A DNA stretch of 64,000 nucleotides, taken from assembly GCA_964036045.1 (NCBI GenBank), contig OZ038378.1, positions 61,119,408 to 61,183,407 on the forward strand. The letters are read 5' to 3'. The translations under genes and the position numbers were made by a program. Shown here in pieces: positions 34,949 through 47,147 of the stretch (its first letter is position 1; the number at the start of each line of letters is the position of its first letter). Below the pieces are notes generated by a model. The model had not been told where the DNA came from. It was given only the letters and a program-made list of their open reading frames with translations, and ran no database searches. This DNA is from Eutreptiella sp. 'Long Island Sound 2002'. Lineage: Eukaryota > Euglenozoa > Euglenophyceae > Eutreptiales > Eutreptiaceae.

Positions 34949-37900
34949 CCAGGATTCGAAAAGGGCGCGAAGGTCCAGCAGCCCTTCCGCAACGACCACA
35001 CAGGCGACTGGATCTGGTGTGAGGGCACGATCCAGTACCGCCTCCGCGACCCGGTGGACAACGGGGGGCCACAGATCCGGGTGATCTGGCACCGCCAAAA
35101 GGAGCAAGACCAAGGCAGCAGCGCCCCGGACAAGCCAGAAGGCTACACCCTGGAGCTCACCAGCGCCCACCCCATGCGACTCCGCACCGAAGAGAACAAG
35201 GCCCACAGAGGCACCAAATACACTGGGGAGCTCCCCCCGGAGTGGAACCAAGGCCTCCCCCCGCCGCGCCTACCCAAGCGCCCACCAACCGGCAAAAAGT
35301 CCCCGAGCCCCAGTCCTCCTCCCTGACAGCACAAGGGCCCAGGGCACAAGCATCCACAGCCCCGGCCCGCCCCCACCGAGGCCACCGTCAACCTCCTCGA
35401 CCTCAACCACCCGGCCGTCACATACTCCAAGGACGCCACAACCGCCCTCCAGGAGCTCCCGATGGCACAGGGGCCGGGGTGGGTTCCCCACCTCCTCACC
35501 TTCCAGGAACAAGGCCTACAACGCGACGACCCGCCAGAAACCACCCCCATATATACCCCGGACCAGAAAGCGTACAAATGCTACTGGCAAAAGAGGACCC
35601 CCCTATACGCCCAAACCGGCATCCACGTCCACCTCGTCCACCACCTCAGCGTCCCAGGGAGGCTAGGTGTCTATGAGGTCGTCGCGGACGGATGGCAACT
35701 CAACGTCATCAACGCCCACGTCCCCTTCGGCGACGCCACGGAACCCTTCCTCCAAGCCCTGGCCGAGGCATACCGCCAGATGGCCATGCTCACCCCCACA
35801 GTCATCATCGGCGACATGAACGCCGCCCCCACCCCGGCGGACCGAGGGGGACAGGCCACACCCCAGGACCAAGCAGTCCGCGACACCATCGAAATGCTGG
35901 GGGTCGTGGACCTGATGGCCGCCCTCGAAGGCCAATTATCCCACTTCCCCCACCAAACAGATGCCGCCCCATCCCGCATCGACGTATGCTATGGCGACCC
36001 CACCACCATCATCCGGGCGGAGGCCCGATATGGACCCCTCCCGCTGGGACCCACAGGCCATAGCCCCCTGCACATCCGCCTTACCATCCCCAACCTTCCC
36101 TCCAGCCCCCCAGAGGATGCGGACCAAGGCCTACCACCCCCCCTGAACATGCCCCCACTGCATGACAAGCATGCCTGGTCCCAATATCACAGGGCCATAG
36201 ACCGCGCCCGTCGCATCCAACCAGACCCCACCGACCTACTCACAGCCATGCGCACGGCCGCCGTCGCCTGCGGCTTCCAGCAACACCCCCACACAGACAA
36301 CGACCAACCACCCACGGCCCTAGGGGACATGCTCCATGACCTCTGGCATGCGAAGCAACAACTGGCGACCCTCCTCCACACCGACACCCCCCAAACCCGC
36401 CGCCAGATACACCACTGCAGGACACAGATAGCCCACATCAGGGCAGACCTGCAGCGGTGGCACATCCACAGACAACAGCGCATCGCCCAGGAACACGAAC
36501 GGTATGCGCAACATGAACTCCCCTACAAGGCCATCCGCCACCTCAACGACGCCATGACCGACACCGGCCACTGCACCATCACCACGGTCCGGCAGGAGGA
36601 CGGCTCCCTCACCAACGACCCAGCCATTGTGCTCCAAGCCACCCAAGACAGCTTCCTCCGGCAACACACCCCCACCGGAGACACACTAAACCCAGACACC
36701 CAGGCCAAAATCGACCGCCTCCCTCGGGTCTTCAACCACGCCCAGAGGAGGCAACTGGAAAAACGCCCCTTCACCATCCACGAAGTCCGGAAGGCCATCC
36801 ACAGTCTCCGGCAACACAAAACCCCAGGCTACGACGGCCTCCCTGCGGAGGCATACTACCACCTCCCCGCCCACCTCCTCCGCATCCTCGCCCACCGCCT
36901 CTGGGACATCGTCAGGGGGCAGACCCCCCTGCCACCAGACTGGGCAAACGTTGTCCGCCACCTCTACAAAAAAGGGGACTGGGCAAACCCTGACAACTGG
37001 CGCCCCATAGTCTGTGCGGTCACGGAGGTCAAAATCGTCTGGACCATCCTCCTACGCCGCATCCGCCCCCACCTGGACCCCCACATACCAGCCAGCCTCT
37101 GGGGGGCCATCCCAGGCCGGTCCCGACACGAGGCCATCTTCCTCCATGACACCATCGCCGACATGGACCCGGTGGACCTCATCATCGCCTCCCTCGACGT
37201 CAAAGGAGCCTTCCCGAACACCCCCTGGCTCCTTCTAGAAGCGGTGTGGAAACGCCTGGGCCTCCCCTTCTACAACTTCGCCTCCGGCTACATCCGCACC
37301 CGCAAATACACGGTCCGCACTGGAGCAGGCCTCACCCCCTTCCTGGAGCCAGGCAGCGGGGTCCCCCAAGGGGGAGCAGAGGGCCCCTTCCTGTACCTTC
37401 TAGTTACGCTCCCCCTGGCCCTCGCAATCCAGCAGGATTACCCGGCCTACGCACCCTACCCCCTCCTCTCCCCCTTGGTGGGCTTCGCGGACGACACCAA
37501 CCTCACGGTCGCGCACACCCCATATGAACCCCATGCCCCGGTGCCCGGGCCAACGGTCACCTAACAGGCCAATGACCTACTGGACGTGACCGTCTCCTAC
37601 CTCTCCCACAACAACATCATCGTCCACCCCACAAAGTCCGTGGCCATGATCAAGGGGTCTGCCACACCCCCCACCCTAGGGCCACAAGGGCCCCCCATGC
37701 AAGTCGTGACAACCACCACCCACCTGGGGGTAATCCAGGCCGCCAACCCTGAGGATGTCACCCTCCCTCCCAAGTTGCAATCACACCTCGCCCATCTCCC
37801 CAGATATGCGTCCCCGACCACCAAGGCCCTCTCCCTGTCCCACCAGAGCCTGGCGTACTACCTCACCGGGGTCTTGAACGCCTCCATAGGCTTCCAAGCA

Positions 37901-38860
37901 CTCCACCTGACACACCCCACCACCGCCCTCCAGCCGGCCACACGCGCCGTGACCAAGGCATGGGCAGCACACGGGGGCTGGCCCACCTCCATACCCATGC
38001 GCGACATCCGAGCGGCATGGCCCCACTATGGGGACGCCATAGGGGACGAGGTGAAAGCGGCGTACACCAGGCACACCGCCCTCCTCCTTCACCGCATGAC
38101 CCACAACCACTCACCGGAGGTCCGCGAGGTCACCACAATCCGCCTCCAAGCCCCACAACGGGCCCGCAACACATGCCCGCGCTGGGTACTCCACCAGACA
38201 GGCATGCCCACCAACATGAACACGCGCCTGTGGGACCACCTGCAGCTTCTCCTCCCATCCCCACACCACGCCATACTCACCAACCACACGTGCCCAGAGG
38301 AAGGGCATCTAGCGGTCCTCTGCGGGGACCTCCACCATCACCCCAAGGGCACCATCCACACCATAGACCTTGTCGGGGCCTCCATCACCGTAGTATACGT
38401 CACCCTCCCCGTAATGCGGGTCCTGCACCACAGCGGGGCACACCACACCCCCTTTCTACAGCTTCCCGAATGGCCTCAATACCGCCTCTTCCACCAGTAC
38501 CTCACGCAGACGGCACGAGCAGCGGGACACACTCTGCCGGGAAGCAAAGACATACAAACAGCCTACCGGGAATTCACAAAGCAACACCCCCGACCCATCC
38601 CAGTGACACCGCCCTACGCACTCACCGGCTCAAAACACGCACCTGTCCCCCCGGTGACGGGCCCAGTCCCACCACCAACCCTACTACTGGCCCCGAATGA
38701 AGCCAAACCCACGCAGACCACCGTCATCCACCACGGGGCAAAATGGCGCATACCGAAACACCACATGACCGCCCGAGACCTACTACGGGTCCTCCATGAC
38801 TCCCAGAGCATGCCACGCACATGTTGGGCCTGTGACCCCGAGACACAAACCACACCATAG
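34949..38860 (+). CDS. LINE endonuclease and reverse transcriptase
   Basis: Frame 2 continues past TGA 35324. The APE-type endonuclease shows TFQEQ (catalytic Glu, about 35510), INAHVPF, IIGDMNAAP (about 35805), SRIDVCYGDP (about 35972) and GHSPLHIRL (about 36057). The RT shows HKTPGYDGLPAE, LYKKGDW-NPDNWRPI, SLDVKGAF (motif A, about 37190), GVPQGGAEGPF (motif B, about 37360) and GFADDTNLTV (motif C, about 37484). After TAA 37562 the same frame gives the RT thumb (SHNNIIVHPTKSVAMI) and a C-terminal stretch to TAG 38858. Endonuclease nicks target DNA and RT primes from it. Catalytic residues are intact; only the in-frame stops speak against function. Confidence 0.85.
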
Positions 38861-40655
38861 CCCGTACTACACCTCAGAGCACGCCACCGCACCCAGCCCG
38901 CAAGCCACCTACCACCACAGGCCTACGCATGGGTAGCCCCATGGTTCCACCGCACCGACACTAACCCCACGGTAGCATGGAACCCCGACCACGCGCCCAA
39001 ATGGCTCTTCACCACTACACCCACATGGCCCCGCCCCGACCCGGCAGGGGTCGCCATCCGTTACAGCATGTACGAGCCAGGCAGAACGGGCAAGCACGAG
39101 CACCCCTACCATCCACTCCACCACTCCTGCCACACACCGGAGCACCGAACACAAACCCTCACATGCCACGACCTAAACCCAGACACAGCCTACATCCTCC
39201 ACTACATCTACTCCTACCTCACACAAGGACAGCCGGAGCAGGGACTCATAGCCCTGTCCCCCCAAGCGAAACACATCATCTCCAAAGGAATAGGGGTGTA
39301 CGCCAACCCCATCCTGCAGCCCACAACCCCAGTAGCCCACCTCGCCACGGCCCTCGCCATATACGTCTACCTGCCCATGAACCCATGCCGCCTCCCACAA
39401 CCATCACCGGCGGACCGGCTCTTCTTCACCGACGCCTCAGGCGAATCCGCCCTCACGCCCATCACTGGGGGGGCCACCCTGCAGCTAACCCACACCGGGG
39501 GACACTACCACATGGACGAGGACACGGGCCACACCACCTATGGGGCCTCCTCCCACGGGGAGCTAGGGGCCATGGCGGACGCCATCACCGAGATCCCGGG
39601 CCACCTACCCGCCCACTCCCCGCACATCGTCCGGGTCTGGTTCGTGGTAGACGCCACTGTCGACACACACCTGCTCCTCCGCATAGCAAGGCAACCACTT
39701 CACAAAGCCACCGCGACGAGCCTCGGTACCCAGGCACAGCTGCTCTGGAAAGCCCTTCGCAGCCTTCCCCCCTATGTCCAACTCCACATCCTGAAACAAG
39801 AGTCCCGCAGACACCAATACGGAAATGGTAAGGTCGACAACCAGGCAGTACACCAGCGCACAACGCACCTACCAGCCCTCCAGATCCCTGACCTCGGCCG
39901 AAACCACACACACCTCCAACGCATACCCCCCGTACCTGAGCCCCATCAGACCCCGGACTGGGTACCAGAGGACGCCCCCTATTCCTCCCACGACAGAGCA
40001 TACCACTACCCCAACCCCATCCAACATCTCGCCCGCCTGCTCGGCGACGCAGACAGCCGGGCGCACATCCAGGAGCTCCAGGACAGACTGCAAATCCCCC
40101 TCTACCACTCAGCGCTGCGCCCAGCAAACGTCCCAGCCCACCTCCAAAAACGACGCATCCAGCTCCTCAGGGAGCAACTACCATTCCTCACCAGGGTCGC
40201 CAGATGGCTCGCCCGCAAACACATCCACGTCCCCGAAGAACACACCCGTTGCCCGTGCGACCACACCACCCTGGAGGACTGGGAACACTTCAAGAAATGC
40301 CCCCTCCATACAGGCAGGGACACGCTAGTGGGCTGGTCCCCGGCGGAGACCCTACGACAACACGAAGGATGGCCAGCCCACAGCCACGCACACCAGGCCA
40401 CCGACCACCACTTCCGGGATCCCCTGGTCAAAGAAGCCACCATGAGAGGGGCGGTGACACAGGCCCTGCACCGACACCTCACCAAACACACGGAAAGCCC
40501 CATGGAGGCAGCAGCGCACCTCCAGCTAGAGGCAGTCCGCAGAGCAGCGGCCCAAATGGTACACCGCAAACACCTCCTGTTAACACACGCGGAGCTACTC
40601 ACCGACCCCACCGCCAGGGAACACATGCGGCGTCTCATCAATGACCATGCCGTGC
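38861..40655 (+). CDS. LINE RNase H and Cys/His knuckle
   Basis: The same frame continues past TAG 38858 (ATG available at 39068). RNase H is shown by LFFTDASGES (first Asp, about 39420), SSHGELGAMADA (Glu, about 39550), VVDATVDTHL (Asp, about 39645) and GNGKVDNQAVHQR (last Asp, about 39820). About 400 codons into the 39068 ORF, CPCDHTTLEDWEHFKKCPLH matches the C-terminal Cys/His knuckle common in LINE ORF2 proteins. RNase H would remove the RNA template after first-strand synthesis. Confidence 0.8.
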
Positions 40656-43177
40656 ATGACCCAGACGTCCACCAACCCACTCCGCGCCCCGCACGCGCCC
40701 CCCATCTCCATCCGCAGTCCTCCAAGACAGCACCACAGCGCCCCGAGACCCATCTGCCAACCAAGAAGCCACCCGGCACCGCCCAGCCCGGCCGAACCCA
40801 ACCAGGGCCAACCATACGTCGACGTAGACGCGCAAGACCCCGGCAGCCCATCCAGCCCAGCCCCCCGGACCCGGGGCACCCCCCCCTCACACCGGCCACC
40901 ATCCGCGACCCCGACCTCCTCCGAGCAACCCTCCAAGACAGGGCCCAGACCACCCCCCTGGGCTGGTACCGCCTACAAGAGGACTGGACCAAGCTCACCG
41001 TCAAAGCCCTCCGAGACCTGACCACCCCAGGCAGCGGCCTCCACGAGGCCATCGCAGACCTCGTACTCTGGCGAGCCCGCAAACACACCCAGGGCCAGCA
41101 CGTCTGGATCCCCCCAATCGAGTGGGGCCAGGCCCTGACGCACAACACCGGCATCAACGTCACGCGTCGAGGGACCGTACGCCTACAACGGGCCCCAGCG
41201 GAGACGGACCACCCAGCGGACCCGAACCGCCCGGAGCAGTGGGAACAGGCCACCGCACCAACTCGCGACACCGCCCTCCGCGCCGCCGGCCTCCGCACCC
41301 CAGACGACGACCTCCCCCCCCTACCTAAAGACAGTGACCACCCCCCGCCAGAGGTCTGGGTTACAGTCCTCGAGCACGGGCACTACTACGTGATAGCCGC
41401 TACGGCTACGTCCCCCGGCCCACAATGGCTCGTCAAAGGGACAGACACCATGCTCAACCCAGGCACCGCCCCACCAGGGGCAGTAGGGGACCCCACCACC
41501 CAGCACAGGGTCCTCAGGGGCGTCCTCCAGCCAGGGGACAAGCCCCCAGCCCGCGCCCTGGCCCAAATCACCTCAGGGAAGGCGGGCTACCACCTGGGAT
41601 TGGCCATGCTCTGCCTGACCCACTGGATCCAGCGCCGCTGGCCACCCACGGGGACCGTGCCCTGGGTTTGGGCCATCCCCACCGCCCACACACAAGTCGA
41701 GGCGGGCCCGGACACGCGACCAAACCCGCCCCCCAGACCGCAGCAATCCCTCACCTGCGGGTACCACGCCATCCACAGGGTCCTCAACCGCGTGGGTCTT
41801 AGCCCAAAGCTAGCATACCCCCTCCCCACCACTGACCAAGAGGTCCACCAGATACGCAAGCTCGTCTGCGAAATCCTTGCCGCGGCAGCAGAAGACGGCA
41901 AGCTTCTCCTCCAAACCGTCCGGCCTACAACTGGCCACGCAAGCGCGCCGCGGCGAGCAGACACATACACCGACACGGCACACCCCACCGCACAATCCCG
42001 GCCCATGCCCCTCCCCTCTCGCTGCTCACCCGGAGACCCACACACGCCCACCATCGCGCGCATCCCCGGGCCCCGCGACGCAGGCCTTCCCCACCCGCCC
42101 GAACACCAGCGCACGCCCGCCACACACCCACCCGCCGGACACCCCTCACCACCCGCCACACTCGACAACCCACACACACCCGCCGAGAGGAGCCCCGCGC
42201 CCCGCGGCACGCCCACCCCACCCAGTGGCCCGCCCACGCCCCCCGCACACACCCCAGAAGACCCAGGCCCACCCCCCCCGGCCCCTGAATGCAGCCCACG
42301 CGAACTGTTCCCCCCCGCGGACGCCAACCCACACAACCTCGCACATTGCAGGACCCGGGCCCAGCCAAGCCCAGAAGGAGAAGGCCACAGCCCCGCGCCT
42401 CCCTCCCCCGCCGCTGCCGACCAGATCGGCCCGCCATGCCGCCAGGTCACGACCGGGCCCCCCCAGCCGCCCGCCCCCATCCTACAGCCCGAGGACATGC
42501 CCTCCATCCTCCCCGCCGTGGCCGCAGCAGAAGCCGCCGCCCGCAAGCCCGCCCACATCACAGCCCAACCCGCGTCCACCACCTCCTCCTCATCCTCAGC
42601 CTCGTCCACCTCCTCCACCTCATCCTCCGACCCCCCCCTCCCCGCCGCCCTCATCCTCAAGGCCACGGCAAAAGCCAAAGCCGCGGCCGCGGGCACCGAC
42701 CCCCCGACCCCCACACAGGCAACTCGGGCACCCCAGCAACGCACCGGGAAGACCCCTGACCCGACATCTGCGCCCTCAGACCTCCGGACAGAGGTCCTCC
42801 TCAACCTGGAACCGGACCCCAACCCCAAACCCGACCCCAAACCCAAGCCGGCGCCCACGCGAGCACACACAACACCACAAACGCAACGACACAAACCCAA
42901 TGGACACCACCCCAACCCGGACCCTCACCCAAGCCAGGACCCCCGACCCACCACAACCCACGCCCCCCTCCCACCGGCACCCACCACCACTGCAGAGGCG
43001 GCTACCAACACGACCCCGTCCATGCCCTCGTCGGCATCCCCGTCACCAAGCGCCCCGTCATCCATCCCCCGCAAACCACCACCACCGCTGGCCAAACCAA
43101 CCCAGGGACGTGGGACCCCCCGACCACCGTCACCATCAAGCCCGGCCCCTAACCCGCCCCTCCTGCCCATCACATAG
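40656..43177 (+). CDS. LINE candidate cysteine peptidase and Pro/Ser-rich linker
   Basis: Continuation of the 39068 frame with no interruption to TAG 43175. The peptidase candidate (about 41340-41900) has a His in EHGHYYVIAA, an Asp in GTDTM, then a Gln and Cys in QQSLTCGYHAIHRVL, the order His-Asp-Gln-Cys of ULP1/C48-like proteases. Some algal LINEs encode OTU- or ULP-type peptidases, so a self-processing or deubiquitinating role is plausible but unproven. It is followed by a 400-residue Pro/Thr/Ser/Ala-rich linker with a Ser run near 42580-42630. The peptidase motif is retained in copy 1, which argues for past constraint. Confidence 0.5.
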
Positions 43178-44738
43178 TGCAGCCCCAGGGGCTGCCCACG
43201 ATGCCCAACCCCCCACCCCCACAAGGGGGACCGGAAAACCCACAAGGGGTCCATGGGCCATACCCGCAAGACCAACCCCACCACTACCAACACCACCACC
43301 ACGAGCGGCCCCACCACCACCACTACCAACACCACCCCCACCACTACCACTGCCCACCACCCTACCCCACGGGGCCACAACCCCCCGTGCACGAACAGCA
43401 CCAGCGAATGGGATGGCAGCCACCGTCCGCTCCACCCACCTACCGCCAGGGGCCAGCCCCCCCGTACCAGCCACCTTCCCGTACCAGGAACCGTATCGGT
43501 ATCCCCCCGGCCACCACGTCCACGCCAAAGGGGCCCCTCGGGCCCAACCCCGCCAAGGATAGTCACTCGACCCATACCACCAGCCGCTGCCGCCACCACA
43601 CCCCTACGTGGCGGATCCATGGACGACGGGGGACCTCCCCCTCCCCCCCCAAGTACCGAGCGGCACCACGCGAAGCCCCCCAGGACCCGCCGACGCCTCC
43701 TGACTAGCCCGACTCGAGCGATGAGGCCCAGTCCCGCAAACGGCGGCGCTCCCGCTCCCCCCCCGCACGGCACACTCGCCCACGGCGCCCAAACTCCCCA
43801 CACCCGCCGCTCCCGCTCCCCCAGATGCCACCATCACCCCCCGAGACCCCGCTCCCGCCGCTCCCGCTCCCCCGGGCACCACCACGAGCGCCACCGCTGT
43901 CCCATGTCCACCTCCCCCTCCCCCCTCCGGCCATACAAGACCCCCACCTCCAGCCCCCGCGACCACCGCTCCCGCTCCCCTCGACGCCGCCAGGCACGCC
44001 ACCGCCGCCCCACGTCCACCTCCCCCTCCCCCCACAGGCCCTGCCAGGCTCCCCGTTCCCCCCGCCGCCCATACCCATCCACCACCCCCAGCCCCCGCCA
44101 CCACCACTCCCGCTCCACCGGACGCCACCAAGCGCGCCACCGCCGCCCCATGTCCACCTCCCCCTCCCGTTCCCCCCTCCGCCCGTACCCGTCCTCCACC
44201 TCCAGCCCCCGCCAGTGCCGCTCCCGCTCCCCCAGGCACCGCCAACCCCGCCACCACCGCAGGTCCACGTCCTCCCCCCGCCGCTCCAGGACCCCGGGCA
44301 CGGACCCCTCCCCCCCCCAGGCCCCCGCCCACCTCGTATGGTGGTCTGCCCCCGCTTTGCAGGAGCTCTGCCGCTGGGTGAAGTGGGCCGGGGGAGCGGG
44401 AAGGCACGATGGGGTGCACGTGGCGCATACCTTCGAAGAGGTGCGCACCCGCACCCCCGCCGACCCCAACGAGGCCGACCCCGGAGGCCATCATGCCACA
44501 AGCGGCATGGGAGGCCCTCCTCCGCGATGCGGTCCAGGGCCAGCGCCCCCCCTACACCCCCCAAGCCCTCCGCCAGTGGCTCCAGGCCACCCACCCCCAG
44601 GCCTGGGCCGACGGCGCCCCCTCCCCACCCCGCCCCTCCCACCACCACCACACCAGGAAGGGGGAGGACAAGGGCAAGGGGAGGGCAAGGGACACCAAGG
44701 GGCACTCAGGCAAGAGGGCACGGAGGGGCCCCAAGTGA
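43178..44738 (+). pseudogene. LINE copy 2 Arg/Ser-rich region, frameshifted
   Basis: Frame 2 continues after TAG 43175 with Thr/Pro-rich and then dense RS/SR/SPR sequence (about 43800-44290), followed by LQELCRWVKWAGGAGRHDGVH. Compared with copy 1, an extra base in GCCGACCCC (about 44473) shifts the last domain (EAIMPQAAWEALLRDAV...) into frame 0, ending at TGA 44736. The same domain start is where copy 3 is truncated. Copy 1 shows the unshifted version. Confidence 0.55.
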
Positions 44739-47133
44739 GGGCAGGCACTCACATGGACAGGACGCCGGAAGAGACACCACATGGGGGCAGGAAACCACCC
44801 AAGAATCAGGAAGGGGCGGGAGCGGGGACCAAGGCACGGAGGAAAAGGACACCACGGCAAACGCCACGACCCACACCCAGGAAGCACATACCGGAACGGG
44901 GGGACCAGCGCCGCCCCACCCCCACCGAACGCCCCACGACTCCCGGGGGCGCACCCCCCAACACACACCGCCAAAGCAAGCATCGGACGCCGTACGGATC
45001 ACACCAGCGCACACCCACCAGCCACCGGAAACCACACGGGGAATGGAGGGCACACCTACACAGGGAGAACGGGCCACACCCACAGAGGAAGCCGCAGGGA
45101 ACGCCGCCGCACGGCGCACCACCGCGCCCTCACCGCCAGGCGACGACCCCGGCCGCCACAAGGGCCACCTCACAGGCACCGGAAGAGGACGAAGGCACGG
45201 CCACAGCGACCAGGACTAGGGACCGGAACCCCCAGAGGACACGGGACGAAGGCACAGGTACCCAGGGAGGGCAACCCCACGGACCGTCACGCGATCGACC
45301 TAGCCGACCCACCAGCCCGAGCGGCACGCCCAAGCCCCCACAGCACGGACCCAGCAAGACACCCACACCTAACCGCACCCCCCAGCCAACAGCCATCCAC
45401 ACTCCGGCCCGCACTCCGCACCACGACACAGGCCAGGCTGACCTCCACTGACCCACCGCGGCGCAACGCGAGACCACGGCACACCGCACCACAGCGCGCC
45501 ACAGAGCGACGCGCCACAGCACGACGCGACGCGACGCGGCACAAAGCGGCACAACAAGACACAACTGACACTAACCTGAAGGACTAACCCAAGCAAGCCA
45601 CCGCACACCCCGGAAGGCGCCGCACCAGCACGCCACCACCCAGCACTGCAGGCCACACACGGGGCCACAGCGCGCCCGGCAACAACGGTGGCGGACCACC
45701 CAGAAGGTTAAAACCGGCACTGCAGAGGGGAAAGGACACGAACAACCCCAGCCCCCTAACCCAGAGCCACAAGCAGCCGCCTGGCGCAGCCGCCCAGCCG
45801 GCAGAGCCAGGACCTAACCCGGCAAGAAGGGGCGCCGAGCCCACCGTGTACATAGCCCACCCGACCCGTGGGGCCGGAACACGGCCAAACAGAACGCAAC
45901 CGCCAACAGCAGCCCGGAGGACAACACTGAATGCGAGCCAGTGCGTGTGCCAGCCCAGGGAAGGCAGAGGGAGGAACAGGCAGGCCCCCCCCCCAAAAAA
46001 AAAACAACAGAGGGGGGAGGGGGGAGGGGGCGCGAAAACAGCCTACAGCCACCAAACCGCCCGCCAACACCACCAGAGGCGGTCAAGCCCCCCCCCAGAA
46101 GGCACCGAAGACAGGACCCCCAAAGAGGAACAGGGGGACTACCCAGCCAAAACCGGCGACACCAAGCCAGGAACAGCGGCCCGGCGGGAAAAGGGACACC
46201 GAATCATGCAGACACACACCAAAAAAAAAAAAAAAAAAGAGCCAGCAGCCCAGCCCGAAAGAAAGGGAATGGGGGGACAGGGACCACAAGGCCCGGGACA
46301 GGGACACCCTGGAAATCAAAAAAAACAAAAGCGCAAAAAACACACCCCGACAACCCAGCCAAGAAGGGCTGGGCGCAGCCAAGACCCGGGCCCAGCACGC
46401 ACGCCCACACCGCACGCCGGAACCGGAAACGGCGGGGGGCAAGCAGGGCGCGCACGAAACCACACACGTCCCATAAGCAGGCCGAAACCGAACCCCAACC
46501 ACGAAGACCACAAACAGCCGACACTAGAGGGACAACACCACAAACCATGCCCAAACACACCCACCCAAGACCCCAGCCAGGACTGACGGGGTTAACAAAA
46601 CCCACACCCAACCGCAAACCGGACCCTAACACAAACGCCGCACAACAGTAGGAAACCCAGTGCCCACAGCCCGGGCACTGAGGCAGCCCGTGCCATGCAG
46701 GTGACCCAGCCAAACGAGATCCGGAGACCGGGGGTAAGGCTGCATCCTAAGGCCTGCGCTGCTTTGGGACTCGAGGCAGAGCGTGCGACACCCAAGCGCC
46801 TTAGAACCCTAGTACCAAGAACGTGCATGCATGCCTTGTAGAACGGGATACGCCAGGAAGTCCGGTGAACCTCTAGGGTTCCGCCCAAAGGAGGGGACGT
46901 GCGCAAGCACGGGGGCACACCCTCCCGGCGAGACAGACACGTCAGGCTGGCGGCGATCAGCCCTCCCGGTGTTGCCCGGGGCCGCTTTGTTGGGGGCCAA
47001 CAGTCAGGTCTAGCGGGATGTAAGCCGCCTCCCCTCTTCACGCGCGGAGCCTCTTCCTGTTCGTCACAGGGGCGACGCCAGGGGGAACCATGGGGCGCCT
47101 CTCCACGACCGAGTGCACCTACCTACCTACCTA
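44739..47133 (+). other. LINE copy 2 3' UTR and ACCT-repeat tail
   Basis: About 2.4 kb shared with copies 1 and 3, with A- and C-rich tracts, a poly(A) run of about 18 near 46221 and several G-runs. The terminal ~450 bp are the best conserved part by eye. Tandem ACCT units end the element at 47133. Long ORFs on both strands here reflect composition only. Confidence 0.75.
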
Positions 47134-47147
47134 CCATGGGGCAAGGG
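47134..47147. repeat. 14-bp TSD of LINE copy 2, right
   Basis: Perfect repeat of 29198-29211. Confidence 0.92.

Larger units (their letters stand above)
29212..47133 (+). mobile_element. Full-length giant LINE-type retrotransposon, copy 2 (17.9 kb)
   Basis: Bounded by a perfect 14-bp TSD and ending in tandem ACCT units, with no LTRs, so it is a non-LTR retrotransposon. Length is 17,922 bp; most LINEs are 4-8 kb. Order: A/C-rich 5' region, a long ORF of unknown domains, APE-type endonuclease, RT, RNase H, Cys/His knuckle, candidate cysteine peptidase, Pro-rich linker, Arg/Ser-rich region, 2.4-kb 3' UTR. From 31385 to 43177 a single frame is kept, interrupted by TAG 34385, TAG 34946, TGA 35324, TAA 37562, TAG 38858 and TAG 43175. 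Domain content recalls RandI/Dualen-type LINEs of green algae, but affiliation is untested. Confidence 0.85.
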
